DNA from: Tetramitus jugosus
Lineage: Eukaryota; Heterolobosea; Eutetramitea; Acrasida; Vahlkampfiidae
Length of the DNA: 64,000 nucleotides
Assembly (NCBI GenBank): GCA_937625935.1
Contig: OW569376.1
Location: 1 to 64,000, forward strand
Direction: 5' to 3'
Below are positions 8,893 through 19,980 of the stretch, in pieces. How positions within the stretch are numbered: the stretch's first letter is position 1; each line of letters begins with the position of its first letter. The translations under genes and the position numbers were made by a program. The notes beneath the pieces are model-generated. The model was not told the DNA's origin. It ran no database searches and was given only the letters and a program-made list of their open reading frames with translations.

Positions 8893-10113
8893 TTACAAAG
8901 AGAGACCCTTGGTATCGCCGTTGGTCAAGGCACGAATCAAATTATCACCATTCTCTCCCGATATGACAATCTTACCATTGGCAGCCAAATTCTTCAACAT
9001 TTCCAATCTCTGCATCTGCAGCTCAAACTCTCTTCTATCCTTCAATTGAGAAGCAGCTCTTGCTTCGGCCTCTCCCTCCACTTCGATCGTCTTGGCAGCA
9101 TTTTCAGCACTGACAACCGTGGCTTCCGCACGAATCTTCTCAGTTTGAGCGTACTGATCAGCAGAAATCTTGCTGGCAGCTGCATCTCCCTCTGCTTTGA
9201 GTTGTGCAGTTTGGGCTTCTTTTTCTCCCTGAATCTTTGCATTAATGTACTCTGATTCTGCCTTGTATTTCAAAACAGCAGCCTCCTCCTCTGCCTTAAT
9301 AATAGCCAATTGCTTCTTTCTCTGGGCTTCAATCTCAGATTGTCCTTTTTGAATCAAGGCACGCTCCTTTCTGGCCAACTCGTCCTGTGCTAAACGATCA
9401 TTGTTGGCAATCAGTTTCTTCATGGACAACTCTGCATTGTCATTCAACACCTTGAGATTGTACAAGTGACCCTTTTGTTCTTCCTTTTGCTTCGAGTCAT
9501 AGGTTGTTTCCGTTTCCAGTGTCGATGCCAACTCTTGTGGCAATTGAACATTGGTAATGGTTGCATCACTAAACAAAATTCCAAATCTCTTAAACTTTTC
9601 ATTCAAATTCCCAATGAATTCACTGGCACGACTACCTCTCAGTTCATACACCTTGTCATGAGTCACACCACGCACCAATCCACGAATCGACTCTTCTGCC
9701 GCACTTCTCAACAATGAATTAAACTTGAGAGCACCCAATTTATAAACAAAATCATTGGCATCGGTGATACGGAACACGAGGGTCAAATCTACTTGAACCA
9801 TGACATTGTCCCTCGTTGGACAATTCATCACTGGTGCATTATAGGCACAACTTTGCTTGGAAACCAAGAAGGCAACCTTGTACCATGGTGGTAAGATGCG
9901 AAAACCGGGTATTTGAGGTCCCATGTCCTTACCGAATCGATGCATAATGACATGAACACCATCTGGAATGACCATGTACCAACTGCATGAGGTTCGATGA
10001 GGAACGAGAACGAGTGGCAGTTGACCCAGTTCGTCCTTTCGACCAAACATGCTCACTGCCTCTGACATGTCATCAATGTTCATTTGAACGAGTTGTGTTT
10101 GTTTGCAGGACAT
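8893..10113 (-). CDS. SPFH/band-7 domain protein (prohibitin/flotillin-like)
   Basis: This gene encodes 406 residues from the ATG at 10113. The frame is open for 61 codons upstream, but that part is basic, lacks an ATG at its beginning and contains a TA-rich tract, so it is read as 5' leader. Residues 30-210 form an SPFH/band-7 domain: GVHVIMHRFGKDMGPQIPGF, then MNCPTRDNVMVQVDLTLVFR, then SLLRSAAEESIRGLVRGVTH. The rest (about 215-390) is a long Ala/Glu/Lys-rich helix (KAEGDAAASK, AEGEAEARA pattern) typical of flotillin-like oligomerisation. Such proteins build ring- or cage-shaped scaffolds on membranes. There is no evident transmembrane helix, so membrane contact would be peripheral or through a hydrophobic N-terminal stretch. 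The sub-family (flotillin, stomatin or other) is not resolved. Confidence 0.85.
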   Translation of the reverse strand: MSCKQTQLVQMNIDDMSEAVSMFGRKDELGQLPLVLVPHRTSCSWYMVIPDGVHVIMHRFGKDMGPQIPGFRILPPWYKVAFLVSKQSCAYNAPVMNCPTRDNVMVQVDLTLVFRITDANDFVYKLGALKFNSLLRSAAEESIRGLVRGVTHDKVYELRGSRASEFIGNLNEKFKRFGILFSDATITNVQLPQELASTLETETTYDSKQKEEQKGHLYNLKVLNDNAELSMKKLIANNDRLAQDELARKERALIQKGQSEIEAQRKKQLAIIKAEEEAAVLKYKAESEYINAKIQGEKEAQTAQLKAEGDAAASKISADQYAQTEKIRAEATVVSAENAAKTIEVEGEAEARAASQLKDRREFELQMQRLEMLKNLAANGKIVISGENGDNLIRALTNGDTKGLSL

Positions 10114-10444
10114 GTTGATGATGTTAGCGATATATATATATCTATATCTGTCTGTGTGTCTTGGTTGGTGTGAGTTCTTTCTCTTTTTTGTGATTTTGTT
10201 GTGTCGGTTATCCCGATGTCTCACTGGAACTTCTGGTGTGCCCTTCAAATTGTGAGTTGGAATACTTTGCATCATCCGCTCCGATGTCGGAGTCAAATGT
10301 CACACACAGCGGTGCACTACAAATTTCAATTGTGTCACATTTGGGTACTACCCTTGATTTTTATTCCTTGGAGGCTTCATAACATAATATACCTCAGACT
10401 GAGTCCATTCAGTATCTTGGATGTGTAGTATTCGTCGTCCAATT
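10114..10444. other. Intergenic region with a short TA/TCTG microsatellite
   Basis: This interval separates the ATG of the SPFH gene from the stop codon of the next minus-strand gene. It contains an alternating TA run followed by TCTG/TGTG repeats near 10130-10158, just upstream of the SPFH start. It probably holds the SPFH promoter and the 3' end of the glycosyltransferase gene. No other feature is seen. Confidence 0.5.
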
Positions 10445-11629
10445 CTAATAATCCTGCACTCCTCTCTCTTTGATGATATCAAGATGGTTGAAATAAGTGG
10501 TTTCATTTCGGAGACCCATCAGTGCCGAAACTGATGTTGTTGTTGCCACGAAATCTGAATGATATCTCTCTCTCAACGCAGCAATACTTCCCGACACTGA
10601 TGAATATCGATTGCCAACAAAGTACTTGGCCAACACACCTGTTGCCATCTCCAACACAACTCTCATGTTTCCATCCATTGGTTCATCTTTCGCAATCACT
10701 GATAACTCCCCGATAATTTCACTCACAGCAGTCCAGCCGTTGCGAGACAATAACTCTCGAGGAAGTTTCCCATTTGTCATCACAATCACATTCTCGACAT
10801 CAAACTTCTTTTGAACTTGGAGTAATAGAGCTTCCATTTCAGGCAATGGAACATAGCAATCATTGTGCAACAATCGTAAGTATTTACAATGACGGTCATA
10901 ATCTCCAAGACGAACGTGAACTACTATTGCTTGCTGCAGATTTATCTTGCGATGATCAAAAGCAGCGTTCACGAGCCGATAGACATGTTCAGAGAAATCA
11001 AAGACATTTTTGGTTCCCAAGTAAAACAGTCCTGAAGTGAAAAAGACATATGGACTACTGTTGGTCTTGTTCATACAATTCATTAATCCCTTCACTTGCT
11101 TCGCTTCAGGCACTCCCCCTCCCGAGCCACAGTAATTGATAGGTTGAGTGTAGTTCCACACAGGGTGAGACTCTGTCACCATCTCATACGGCACACCTTG
11201 ATTCACTCTGTACAGTTGTGGGAATGTAATATCGGTCCTGCAATTGAAATTCTTGATCAAGAGGTGATTGGTGGGGTCGTACTTGAATGAATGAGTGTTT
11301 GTGTGGTCATTGTGCACACATGGGTGAATCAATAGTATTCTGTTCGACAGTTTGGCAATCACTCCAGCATTGCTCATGTCCAATGCATAGTTGTTGAGTC
11401 CTCTAAGACCCAGAACGATGATGTACTGTTTTGAAGAACTGCCAGTTGCCGTGGAGCGAAATAGTTGTGTTTTGTTGATGTGGTAGGACCATGACCGCCG
11501 CAATAAACTATAGTCCATTGCTAGACCGAGCAATAGGAATCCCACTACAACAAAGAACAATAGCAACAATGAAGATCTGAATGTTCTCTTCTCACTGAAA
11601 GATGATGGTAAAAGGAATCGGCTTCTCAT
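10445..11629 (-). CDS. Fucosyltransferase-like type II membrane protein (HxRxGD motif)
   Basis: This gene encodes 394 residues from the ATG at 11629. A basic N-terminus is followed by a hydrophobic anchor at about residues 19-38 and a lumenal domain, as in Golgi enzymes. IVVHVRLGDYDRHC (about residue 237) is the HxRxGD motif of GDP-fucose-dependent transferases (GT11, GT65, GT68 and plant O-fucosyltransferase-like families), which binds the GDP-sugar. FVGNRYSSVSGSIAALRE near the C-terminus matches the FxGNxxSSFS block found in the same superfamily. Several NxS/T sequons are present in the lumenal part. It likely transfers fucose to a glycan or protein, but the exact family and acceptor are open. 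It is the third glycan enzyme within 5.5 kb. Confidence 0.7.
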   Translation of the reverse strand: MRSRFLLPSSFSEKRTFRSSLLLLFFVVVGFLLLGLAMDYSLLRRSWSYHINKTQLFRSTATGSSSKQYIIVLGLRGLNNYALDMSNAGVIAKLSNRILLIHPCVHNDHTNTHSFKYDPTNHLLIKNFNCRTDITFPQLYRVNQGVPYEMVTESHPVWNYTQPINYCGSGGGVPEAKQVKGLMNCMNKTNSSPYVFFTSGLFYLGTKNVFDFSEHVYRLVNAAFDHRKINLQQAIVVHVRLGDYDRHCKYLRLLHNDCYVPLPEMEALLLQVQKKFDVENVIVMTNGKLPRELLSRNGWTAVSEIIGELSVIAKDEPMDGNMRVVLEMATGVLAKYFVGNRYSSVSGSIAALRERYHSDFVATTTSVSALMGLRNETTYFNHLDIIKERGVQDY

Positions 11630-12247
11630 CTCAGTGTGCCTTTCTTTGTTTCAGAAGCTTGTTGTAGACTGGTGGTGTTTTGCTTTGGTACACACTGGAG
11701 GTCCTTTATGCAGTATGGAAGTTATGGGAAGGTGGTTGTGCAGAAATGAATCTAAGAAAGAAAAACAACTGTTAGATTAATTTAGAAAAAAAAGTGGCGT
11801 TGCTAACTTTCTATGGTATTCCCATCAACTGTCTGGAAAACTTCCTAAAAAAATTGTTACCGAAAGTCTGAAAATGTCATTGCGCAGAAACTACATGCGT
11901 TTCTTGTAAGGGCAGGAGTCTTGTTTTGGACGTCATTTGTTTCGCATCATTGCTCATTGTAGGTACACAACTTACACATAACAAACGTGCAACTCTCTCT
12001 TCCACCGTCTCACATGGGATGTGTTGAAACGTAGTTTTCCAATTCTTGTAGATTCACAGTCAGAAGCAGTCCCATGATGGTGAAACAATTGAATGACATA
12101 TATAGGTTCATGTGCAGTAAAACACACTTGGTTCGATCCCAACATGTGACTCACAGAACATGTGAGGAGATGAAGGTGGGACTTCGATTCTGTTCATCAT
12201 GCTAGGTAGGAGGCTCTTGTATGTGGCTCTAGCTTGGAGTGATGCTA
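11630..12247. other. Intergenic region, no supported gene
   Basis: This lies between the start of the fucosyltransferase-like gene and the 3' end of the histidine kinase gene, both on the minus strand. It should contain the promoter of the former and the terminator of the latter. A minus-strand frame at 11972-12154 lacks conserved features. A T-arm-like sequence near 12127-12143 does not build a convincing tRNA. Confidence 0.5.
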
Positions 12248-15200
12248 CTATGATGTATGGTTCTTGTTGACAAAGGACAGCGTACGCAGTACTTCGGCCT
12301 TTTGGACTGGTTTCACTAAATAGTCTGTGAAACCGACGGCCATCGCTTTCTCCTCGTGCTCTTTTCGAGCATTTCCACTGACTCCAATGATGGGTATGGG
12401 AGAGCGATCTTTCCTTTGGGTTTCAATCTCTCGTATCTTTCTTGTGGCTTCTATTCCGTCCATGATTGGCATTACAACATCCATAAAAATGAAATCTAAT
12501 TGTTGCTTATCAAACATTTGAAGAGCCTCCACACCATTGTTCGCTATGAAGCACTCGTGACCTTCCTGACGCAACATTCTCACTAAAACTTTTTGATTGA
12601 TAACATTATCTTCAACAATCAAGATTTTTAGTTTTGATTTAAGTGTTTCTTGATCGATTAGTTGAGGCGTGGTCTGTGGTATTTGTTCACTAGTTACGGG
12701 AGCAGTATGTACTGGTGAATGGGATACTTGAGGTGGTTGTTGATTTTCACACATCGTGCACTTGATGGTAAAGCTAAACTTAGTAAATTGGTGCTTTTCT
12801 GATTCAACAGTGATCGCTCCACCCATTAGTTCCACAAGGTTCCTGGAAATGAACAACCCTAAACACACAAAGAGAGTATGGAGAAAATTGATCAGTTATG
12901 AGGGAATAAACGCAATAGAATATGAGAAATAATACCTACCGAGGCCCGCACCGCCATACTCTGAAGAAGATCGTTGAGTGGCTTGCTCAAATCGATTGAA
13001 GATATGTTTAGTTTCTCTCTGTGTCATACCGACGCCATTATCCATGATCGATATACGGATTACTACTTGATTCTCTTCTGTTGTATTCGCAGGAGATAGT
13101 GACACTGTAACATCAATTTCTCCTTTTTTGTCTTTAGATTGCGAGGCAAACTTGACAGCGTTACTGAACAGGTTAGTGATGACTTGAGTAATGCGACTCG
13201 AGTCTCCACATAGTGTCACATCGTTGTTGAGAAGGCTAGTGTTTAGCTTCAATTGCTTACTATTAATCTCTGAATCATACATGCGCAATGCAGATGTCAC
13301 TAATTCATTGAGGAGAAATGGTTGAATATTCAACTTCACCTGACTAGCTTCAAGTCTTGAAAGTGTCAGAACGTCATCTGTGATAATCTTTTGATGCTTG
13401 ACGCAGTTTTCAATCGAACCCAATATATCTACCATATCCTGCAATTGATTTCGCAATCCAGAGAGATCACTATCAGTCAAGTTCTCTAAACGACTTCGGA
13501 TTGTTTCAGTTGAAGAACTCAATAATTCCAGATTTCCGAATATGCCATTGAGAGGATTTCGGATCTCATGACATATTCTATCGATAAAGTCTTCTTGTTT
13601 TCTTCTGTAGCTCTCTGCTTCTTGAGCACGAGATCTCTGAATCTCTGCCACTTGAAGTTGAGCCAAAAAGAATTTAGAATTTTCGAGGGATATAGCCATT
13701 TGACTCGCTAGAATGTTAAGTACCTGTACTCGTTGCTCAGAGAAAGCATCTGTAGTCAGATTGTTTTCAACATAGATGATAGCTTTCAGTTCGTTTTGTT
13801 GAGTCACAGGCAGACAAAGTATCGACTTACAATGATGTACTGCAATGTAATCGTCTGATTCATACTGACTACATACAGCATTTTTCAGTACAACTGTTTC
13901 CTTGGTATCACCCACGTAGCTAACTATTGCTCGACAACCATTGTTCCATGCGCCGATCGGAATAGAGCACTGAGTGCGAATGTTTGCACTGTCGAACAAT
14001 AATCCAGAAGGTAGGTACTCTGCTTCAACACAATCATCTATAATAACTGCTCCCATTTGAGCGCCCGATGTTTCAATTGTAATTTTCATGATATTAAACA
14101 ACAACTGTCCCATATCTATGGTACTGGAGATGATGTGAGATGATATGATTACGTTTTCCAAATCAAGAGAATAATCCACAGGTTCAAATAATTGCTCAGA
14201 ATCTCTTCTACCTCTAGAGGTATCACTAGTCAAAGTTCTTTCACTCTGTGAAAGCGCAGAATTCGAGTCCATGACATCAGGATATTGAGATGCTATTGAA
14301 TCAGCTTTTCTAGTTGCTCCCCAATTAAGATAAGCCTTGTATGCTTTCGCTAGATATACTTTCCCGATGTGTTCCTTCTTCAAGCTGAGCCAGAAGTGGA
14401 AACTCAGTTCATTTGCTAGTGCATACTCGTGAAGAAAACCATTGTCGAGTGCTATTTGGATAGCTTGATCATATTTATCACAGATGTCATAGGGATCAAC
14501 CTCTCCAGAAACTCGATCTCGTTCTGCTACCAATAACCAATACTTGTGAACAACATTTGGTGAATCTAAACTCCAGGTGTGAATATGATCAATAGTATTA
14601 TTCAATTTGTCGAGTAACTCTTGAAATTTCTGAGGACGTTTTGTACGATCTAGCTTTCGAAGTGTTCCTACAGTCACCAAGGAATCAACAAAATAATACT
14701 GAACTCTATAAATCTGAGCTGGGCTATAAATCAAGCATTCTTCTGCCTCTTGTAAATATGGAAGAGCTTCCTCGTACTGATTGGGATCACATAGAAACAA
14801 TACCATGGCTTTGTTCACTGACCACAGGAATAATGTGGAGAAATTTTCTCTCTCTTTCATCTCATTCATATATTTGATCTCTTGTTCTCGGAGTTCCATA
14901 TTTTCATATCTCTTTCCAAGCAAGTACAGAAAAATGAACTGAAAACACATTGCAACGTCAGTAAGGAGCTGATGTTTGATATTCTTTCCAAAGGCTAAAC
15001 ATCGATGCAATTCAGGAATGATCGTATCAATCTTTTCTCCTCTGAGAAACATACTTGTGAGAATATGAATTTTCAGATAACCAGCAAACACCAGATCTCC
15101 AGCCTCTAATCCAGCTTTGAATCCCTCCCAGCATAATATTTCACCCTGAATAATGGGATGAAACCAATCGTTGATTAATGAGGCATATATTATTATTACT

Positions 15201-18200
15201 CTGCATTTGTTGACTCTATTTTCGGGCGTTTCTTTCTTTGAGAGCTCCAAGGATAAAAGGCCAAATTCTTTTGCTAATAGCTTTTTGCTTCTGTTTTCGC
15301 TCATTGATAAAGTGCTTGCAAACCAGGTGAAGAAACGAGGTGACGCTTCCGTTGTTCCATGTTTTAGAGATATGTTGGTCGCTAGAGCTCCAATAGTTTT
15401 GTACAGACAAGGATCTGCCAGATAACAGGGCACAATTGCAACTGACAATACTTTGGACAAAGAGCAGATGCGCTTATCTGTCGCAACGACTAAGTGCTCT
15501 AAAAGTAAACTAACAAATCCTTCTCGTTCATACTTTTCATGATTCGTCTGCTTTTGTCGTTCAATATATTGCTCAATCTCTTGCGCTTGGCGAATATATT
15601 CTGCTTCAGGATCAGCTAAAACCACTCCAAACTCTTTTAGTGCCAATTTCGATAGCTTTATGGCTTTTTTCACGTCATGGGATAGTGTTTTCTGAATAAT
15701 TCGTTGTGTATAGACGTCCACTCTCTCACAAGGTGATACAGCTCGTTGAAGAAGTGAGTTGGCTATCTTATCAGAGTGTCTCAGATCCCCTAGAAGATAC
15801 AGGACCTCAGAATATTCTAGAAAGAGTGAAAAGGCTATTTCATGGTGTTGAGTCCATAAATAATCAATGTCTGAACTGATATGATGGAAGCAATCAATCC
15901 CGCTAACATAGTAGTTGAGTGCTGATGTATACGCAATCGAATTATTCGCCTTTCTTCCCGCTATTTGATTATACCTGACGAGGTCAATGAGATGCGATGT
16001 CCTTTGTTGTGTGTCTTCCATATCGAACAATATTTGCCTCCCTTTGTTCATGTGATCGACAATCACGAACAAATATTCAGTATTATCATTCAGCTCTTCG
16101 TCTCCTTTCAATTTTCTGCCGATTTCTAGGCTAAAGTTTCTCCTTTCTTCATCAGTCAGCTCATAATTGATGGCTTCCAGTACCTTATCATGCCTAAAAT
16201 GAAAATAATCATCCATGATAAAAGCTAAGCCCAAAGAAAATACTGCGCGTAAATCCTCTATGATTTGATTTTCCGATCTCTCAGTTACCTTTCTTAGCAA
16301 AGTGAAGGGGAAGGAGCTGCCTAAACAACAAGCAATGTTTAACATTTGTCTAGCACTACCTGTCAATCGATTAATCTTACAAAGCACGAGTGACACGATA
16401 TCCAATTTTCTATCACAATTCTCCAACAATGTATTGAGATCATATTCCCAGGTATTGTTATTCCTAAAGATAAAATGTTGATCGTACAGAGTTTGTAATA
16501 CGATTTTTACAAAATAGGGATTCCCGTCTGTGCGATCATATATTAATCTAGCCAATTGAGCAGCGCTCTCTCCCTCTGAACTCAACGTCTCTTGAATCCA
16601 CTCAACAATATAGTCATATTTCAATGGGTGCAGTTCAATTTTCTGTATTGATACACCGAGATCGTCCATTTTTTCAAAGAATATCATTGCAGGATGACTG
16701 GAAGTGAGTCCCTTGTCTCGGTATGCACCCACAAACATTAGGTTCTTAATTTCAGGGTCGCGAAACAATGTTTCAATCAAACGTATACTTGCAACATCAA
16801 CCCATTGTAAATCATCCAAAAATAAGATTAGTGTTCGCTTCTCGAGAAACACCTTCACAAAGTTGCAAAACAACATCTCATATCGATTTCTTGTTTCCAG
16901 TGGTCCAACCATAGGAATCGGTGGCTGAGGCCCTATCAAATTCTCTAAATCAGGAATGAGATCAATCATTAGCTGACCATTCGAACCTAGAGCACTGAGA
17001 ATGCTACATTTCCACATGTTTAATATGTCTTGAGGTTCAGACAATATCATTCGAACTAACATACGAAAAGCCTCAGTAATTCCAGAATAGGCTATATTGT
17101 TACTCATTTGATCGTACTTGCCCCACATGAAATATTCGTTGCTCGTGTTGATTGAACTCTGAAACTCATTAATGAGAAAAGTCTTGCCTAACCCGCTTTT
17201 TCCTCTGACTGTAACAATCTCCGTACCTCCTTTCCTTACTTTGTCAAATGTTTTTGCCAATAAATCAAGTTCTTCTTCTCGATCGTACAGTCTCAATGGT
17301 ATGATGAACCGCTCAGGATAATCATGTGCAGCAATCAGAAAGTTTGCAATGGACCCTGTTTCATTGAGTTGGTTCTGGCATTGTTGCAAGTCTTCTAGTA
17401 TCCCTACAGAAGATTGATACCGATCCTCTGGCTTTTTACTGACCAACTTCATGATTATGTTGGACAATGTGATCGGTATGACACTTCGCAGCAAGTGTGG
17501 CGCTACAGGCACTTCTGTCAGTTGACTTTGAATCAATTCTCGAGTGTTGAGACCGGCAAAAGGAGTCTTTCCACACAATAATTCATACATGATCATCCCT
17601 AGTGCATAAAAGTCTGCTCTATAATCTGTTAAGCGACAATTCATTTTCCCAGTCTACTCCCCCGGTCAAATAATCGATTCAAATGAAAATAGACGTAATG
17701 ATTAAAATTCGTTTCATTTTCTGAAAAAACAAGTACATCTATTGAATAACTTACCTGTTCAGGTGCCATGTAGGATAAATAGGAGATGCTTCTACTACAT
17801 CCCTCGCAACGCGTATAAAATAAACAACCATTGTCCAGAGAAGCATATGAAAAGTCAATCAGTTTGATCTCGAACAAATGGGAGGTAGAAGAATCACCAC
17901 CAGGCACAACAACCGATATATTAGATGGCATCAATTGCTTGTAAAACACATTCTTTTGGTGAATTCCTTTCAGAGCTTTGACCAATTGTATAGAAATGTT
18001 CAAGAAGCAATCAAGTTGTCTGAGTGCAGTCGCCTGATGAGAAATGATATGATCCATGGAATCCGTGGGATTAAAATCGTCCATGACAATACACTCCACC
18101 CTTGTGCTTGCATTGTGCTTTGGGTTGTCAGTAGTAGTGCGATTGTGTCGTTCATCTCCTCAATCCAAACTCGTAACGCACGAGCAACATTGGGAGAGTC

Positions 18201-18731
18201 GCTCAAGTTTTCAACATTGAACTTTTGCACGTGTCGTGACATCTCCTCAACAGTCAACAACTTCAACGTCAAAAACTTTGTATAGTGAGCAATGTATGGC
18301 TGTATGAGAGATGAAGGAGAAGAATCGTCCAAGTGCCTTCCAATCTCATAGTCATGCAACAGAGAATTCACATGTGCATACTCACAGTGCACAGAGCTAC
18401 AATCAATAGACTCACATTTATTGTTTGGAGCGCTCCAAACAATTGTGTTGTTCTTTTGAGCTTGTGTTGTGAATTTGAGCAATAAACTCCGACCACGCTG
18501 CTGCTGTTCTTGCTGTGATGCTGGCGGTGGAAGAAGCGTGGCGCGATAGATTACAAAATGATTGGATTGGTGCACAAGATTAGAGAGTTCAAAGTGGCTC
18601 CACTGGTGAGTGGAGTCAGTCTCGTTGAACATTGCGACAACACATCTTGAATCGTTTGTTTTCGTGCTTGTAAGTGATGTTGTTGTTTGGTGGACGGTCG
18701 ACAAGTTGCTGTCAGAAGGGAAACGGTACAT
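12248..18731 (-). CDS. Hybrid histidine kinase: pseudokinase, AAA ATPase, GAF, HisKA, HATPase, receiver
   Basis: About 2076 residues if spliced as exons 18731-18178, 18106-17755, 17653-12940 and 12858-12248. The last two junctions are clear: PEQ|TGKMN (GTAAGT, 101 bp) and GAGL(G)|LFISRN (GTAGGT, 81 bp). The first is a best fit (71 bp, donor GTTACG) that restores the frame. Domains in order: a protein-kinase fold whose HRD is YKQ and DFG is DFS, so probably inactive; an AAA_16 ATPase (Walker A GKSGLGKT, Walker B LILFLDDLQW); a long helical repeat region; GAF; HisKA with the phospho-accepting His in CHEIRNPLNG; HATPase (NLFSNAVKFA, DNGVGM, GAGLGL); and a receiver with Asp in FMDVVMPIMDG. No membrane helix is seen, so it is probably a soluble phosphorelay sensor. 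It belongs to the trifunctional Ser/Thr/His kinase family also found in cyanobacteria and fungi (Mak2/Chk1-type). Its signal is unknown. Confidence 0.9.
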
Positions 18732-18908
18732 GGTTCTTCACCTGGTAATTGCTGTGTCTTTTCGACCCTCTGCAGATCTATTCGCTCCGACCCAAATCAG
18801 GTTGAAAAGGTCTTGGGTTACAATCATTTTTTTTTAGATTTCAATCTCCGAATGGTTCCAAAAATAAAACGATAACAAGAATTCAACACCAATCAAACAC
18901 ACAAAACA

Positions 18909-19847
18909 ATGACAAGCATCAAACGATCGTTCACTTTTATCCAGGATCCCAACACCACCATCTCCTACACCTTCTCCAACTCGACACTACTGTGCAGTAT
19001 ACCCAGTGTGGGCAACGTGGGTCAATTAGCAGCTGATTTTTTGATTGCCAACATTGAGAACACACATCGCATCGGTTATATTCAATGTCCATTTATTCTT
19101 CCAGTGGTAGGTAATGATCCATTCAGCACTACTACTACTACTACTACTGCAACTACTCATAATAAGAATAAAAATGATGATCATGTTGCAAGTGGAGAGA
19201 TGCACTTGTCTGCTGAAGTGTACTATATGAGTGATTTTAAGACTACGTTGATTCATATACGATCACCCATTATGCAACATTCAGTGTTTGCCAAATGGTT
19301 TGCTTCATGGGTCAAAGAACAAGGATTCTCCAAGTGGTTGATACTCGCATCGGCCAATGCATCATGGAGAATGGACTCGTTGCTGTCGGAGGTTTATCAA
19401 CAACAAACACAGCAACAACAGAATATTAGCATTCGATGCAAGGCAACACAATTTTTGCCTCCACAAGAGGAAAATGTGTGGAATAAGAGTCACTTGATGC
19501 AAGTGGTGCCTCCCATGGGGCATTACATGTCTTCTATTGATGAACCAGTGTCACCGTTGACCAAATCTACTGTTGGAGTGGTCCACTCTGAAGAAGAAGA
19601 AAAGTTTTTAACTGGATTGAGAAAGGAGTTGATTGAACAGGCTCAGGAACAAGGTATTCATGCCTGTATTGTACTCGTATTGTGCAATGAGGGAGACAAT
19701 TTACCTCACGGTATCTTTTTGGCTCAAGTCGTTGCTTTGAATGTTCTGTTTGATGGAAATGCACAAAAGGAGAGAGAAGTGCAGTGGAAATTGCCTAGCA
19801 GTTGGAAATTTTTGTATGGTCCTCCACCTGCTTCCTCCCTCTACTAA
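18909..19847 (+). CDS. Proteasome assembly chaperone 2 (PAC2/PSMG2-like)
   Basis: This gene encodes 312 residues from ATG 18909. The N-terminal block SIPSVGNVGQLAADFLIANI, then RIGYIQCPFILPVVGNDPF, is the signature of the PAC2 family. Its members pair with PAC1 to guide assembly of the 20S proteasome alpha ring in the cytosol. A Thr run (about 75-83) and a short Lys/Asn stretch interrupt the domain as low-complexity insertions. The middle (SKWLILASANASWR) corresponds to the family's second beta-strand core, and the C-terminus contains GIFLAQVVALNVLF. Length is slightly above human PSMG2. It converges with the MAP kinase gene, leaving 133 bases between the stops. The start codon lies 177 bases from the start of the divergent histidine kinase gene, so the two may share a promoter region. 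Confidence 0.8.
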   Translation: MTSIKRSFTFIQDPNTTISYTFSNSTLLCSIPSVGNVGQLAADFLIANIENTHRIGYIQCPFILPVVGNDPFSTTTTTTTATTHNKNKNDDHVASGEMHLSAEVYYMSDFKTTLIHIRSPIMQHSVFAKWFASWVKEQGFSKWLILASANASWRMDSLLSEVYQQQTQQQQNISIRCKATQFLPPQEENVWNKSHLMQVVPPMGHYMSSIDEPVSPLTKSTVGVVHSEEEEKFLTGLRKELIEQAQEQGIHACIVLVLCNEGDNLPHGIFLAQVVALNVLFDGNAQKEREVQWKLPSSWKFLYGPPPASSLY

Positions 19848-19980
19848 TCATAAATGTATTACCTTACTGCAATCTATCAAAATGAATCTGAGCGCTGAAA
19901 ATGTTTCAATCCACTCGAGTTATTGTCGAAGGAGGAAGAAAAAAACAGACACCGGGGATACAATTAATATTTTATCATTT

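Noticed and set aside
12069-12151. tRNA-like sequence on the + strand: GTTCGATC T loop with TTGG/CCAA stem, and GTCCCAT almost pairing with ATGTGAC.
   Set aside because: There is no plausible anticodon arm with a 7-base loop, no GG in the D loop, and the length (83) fits no clear class. Probably chance or a decayed fragment.
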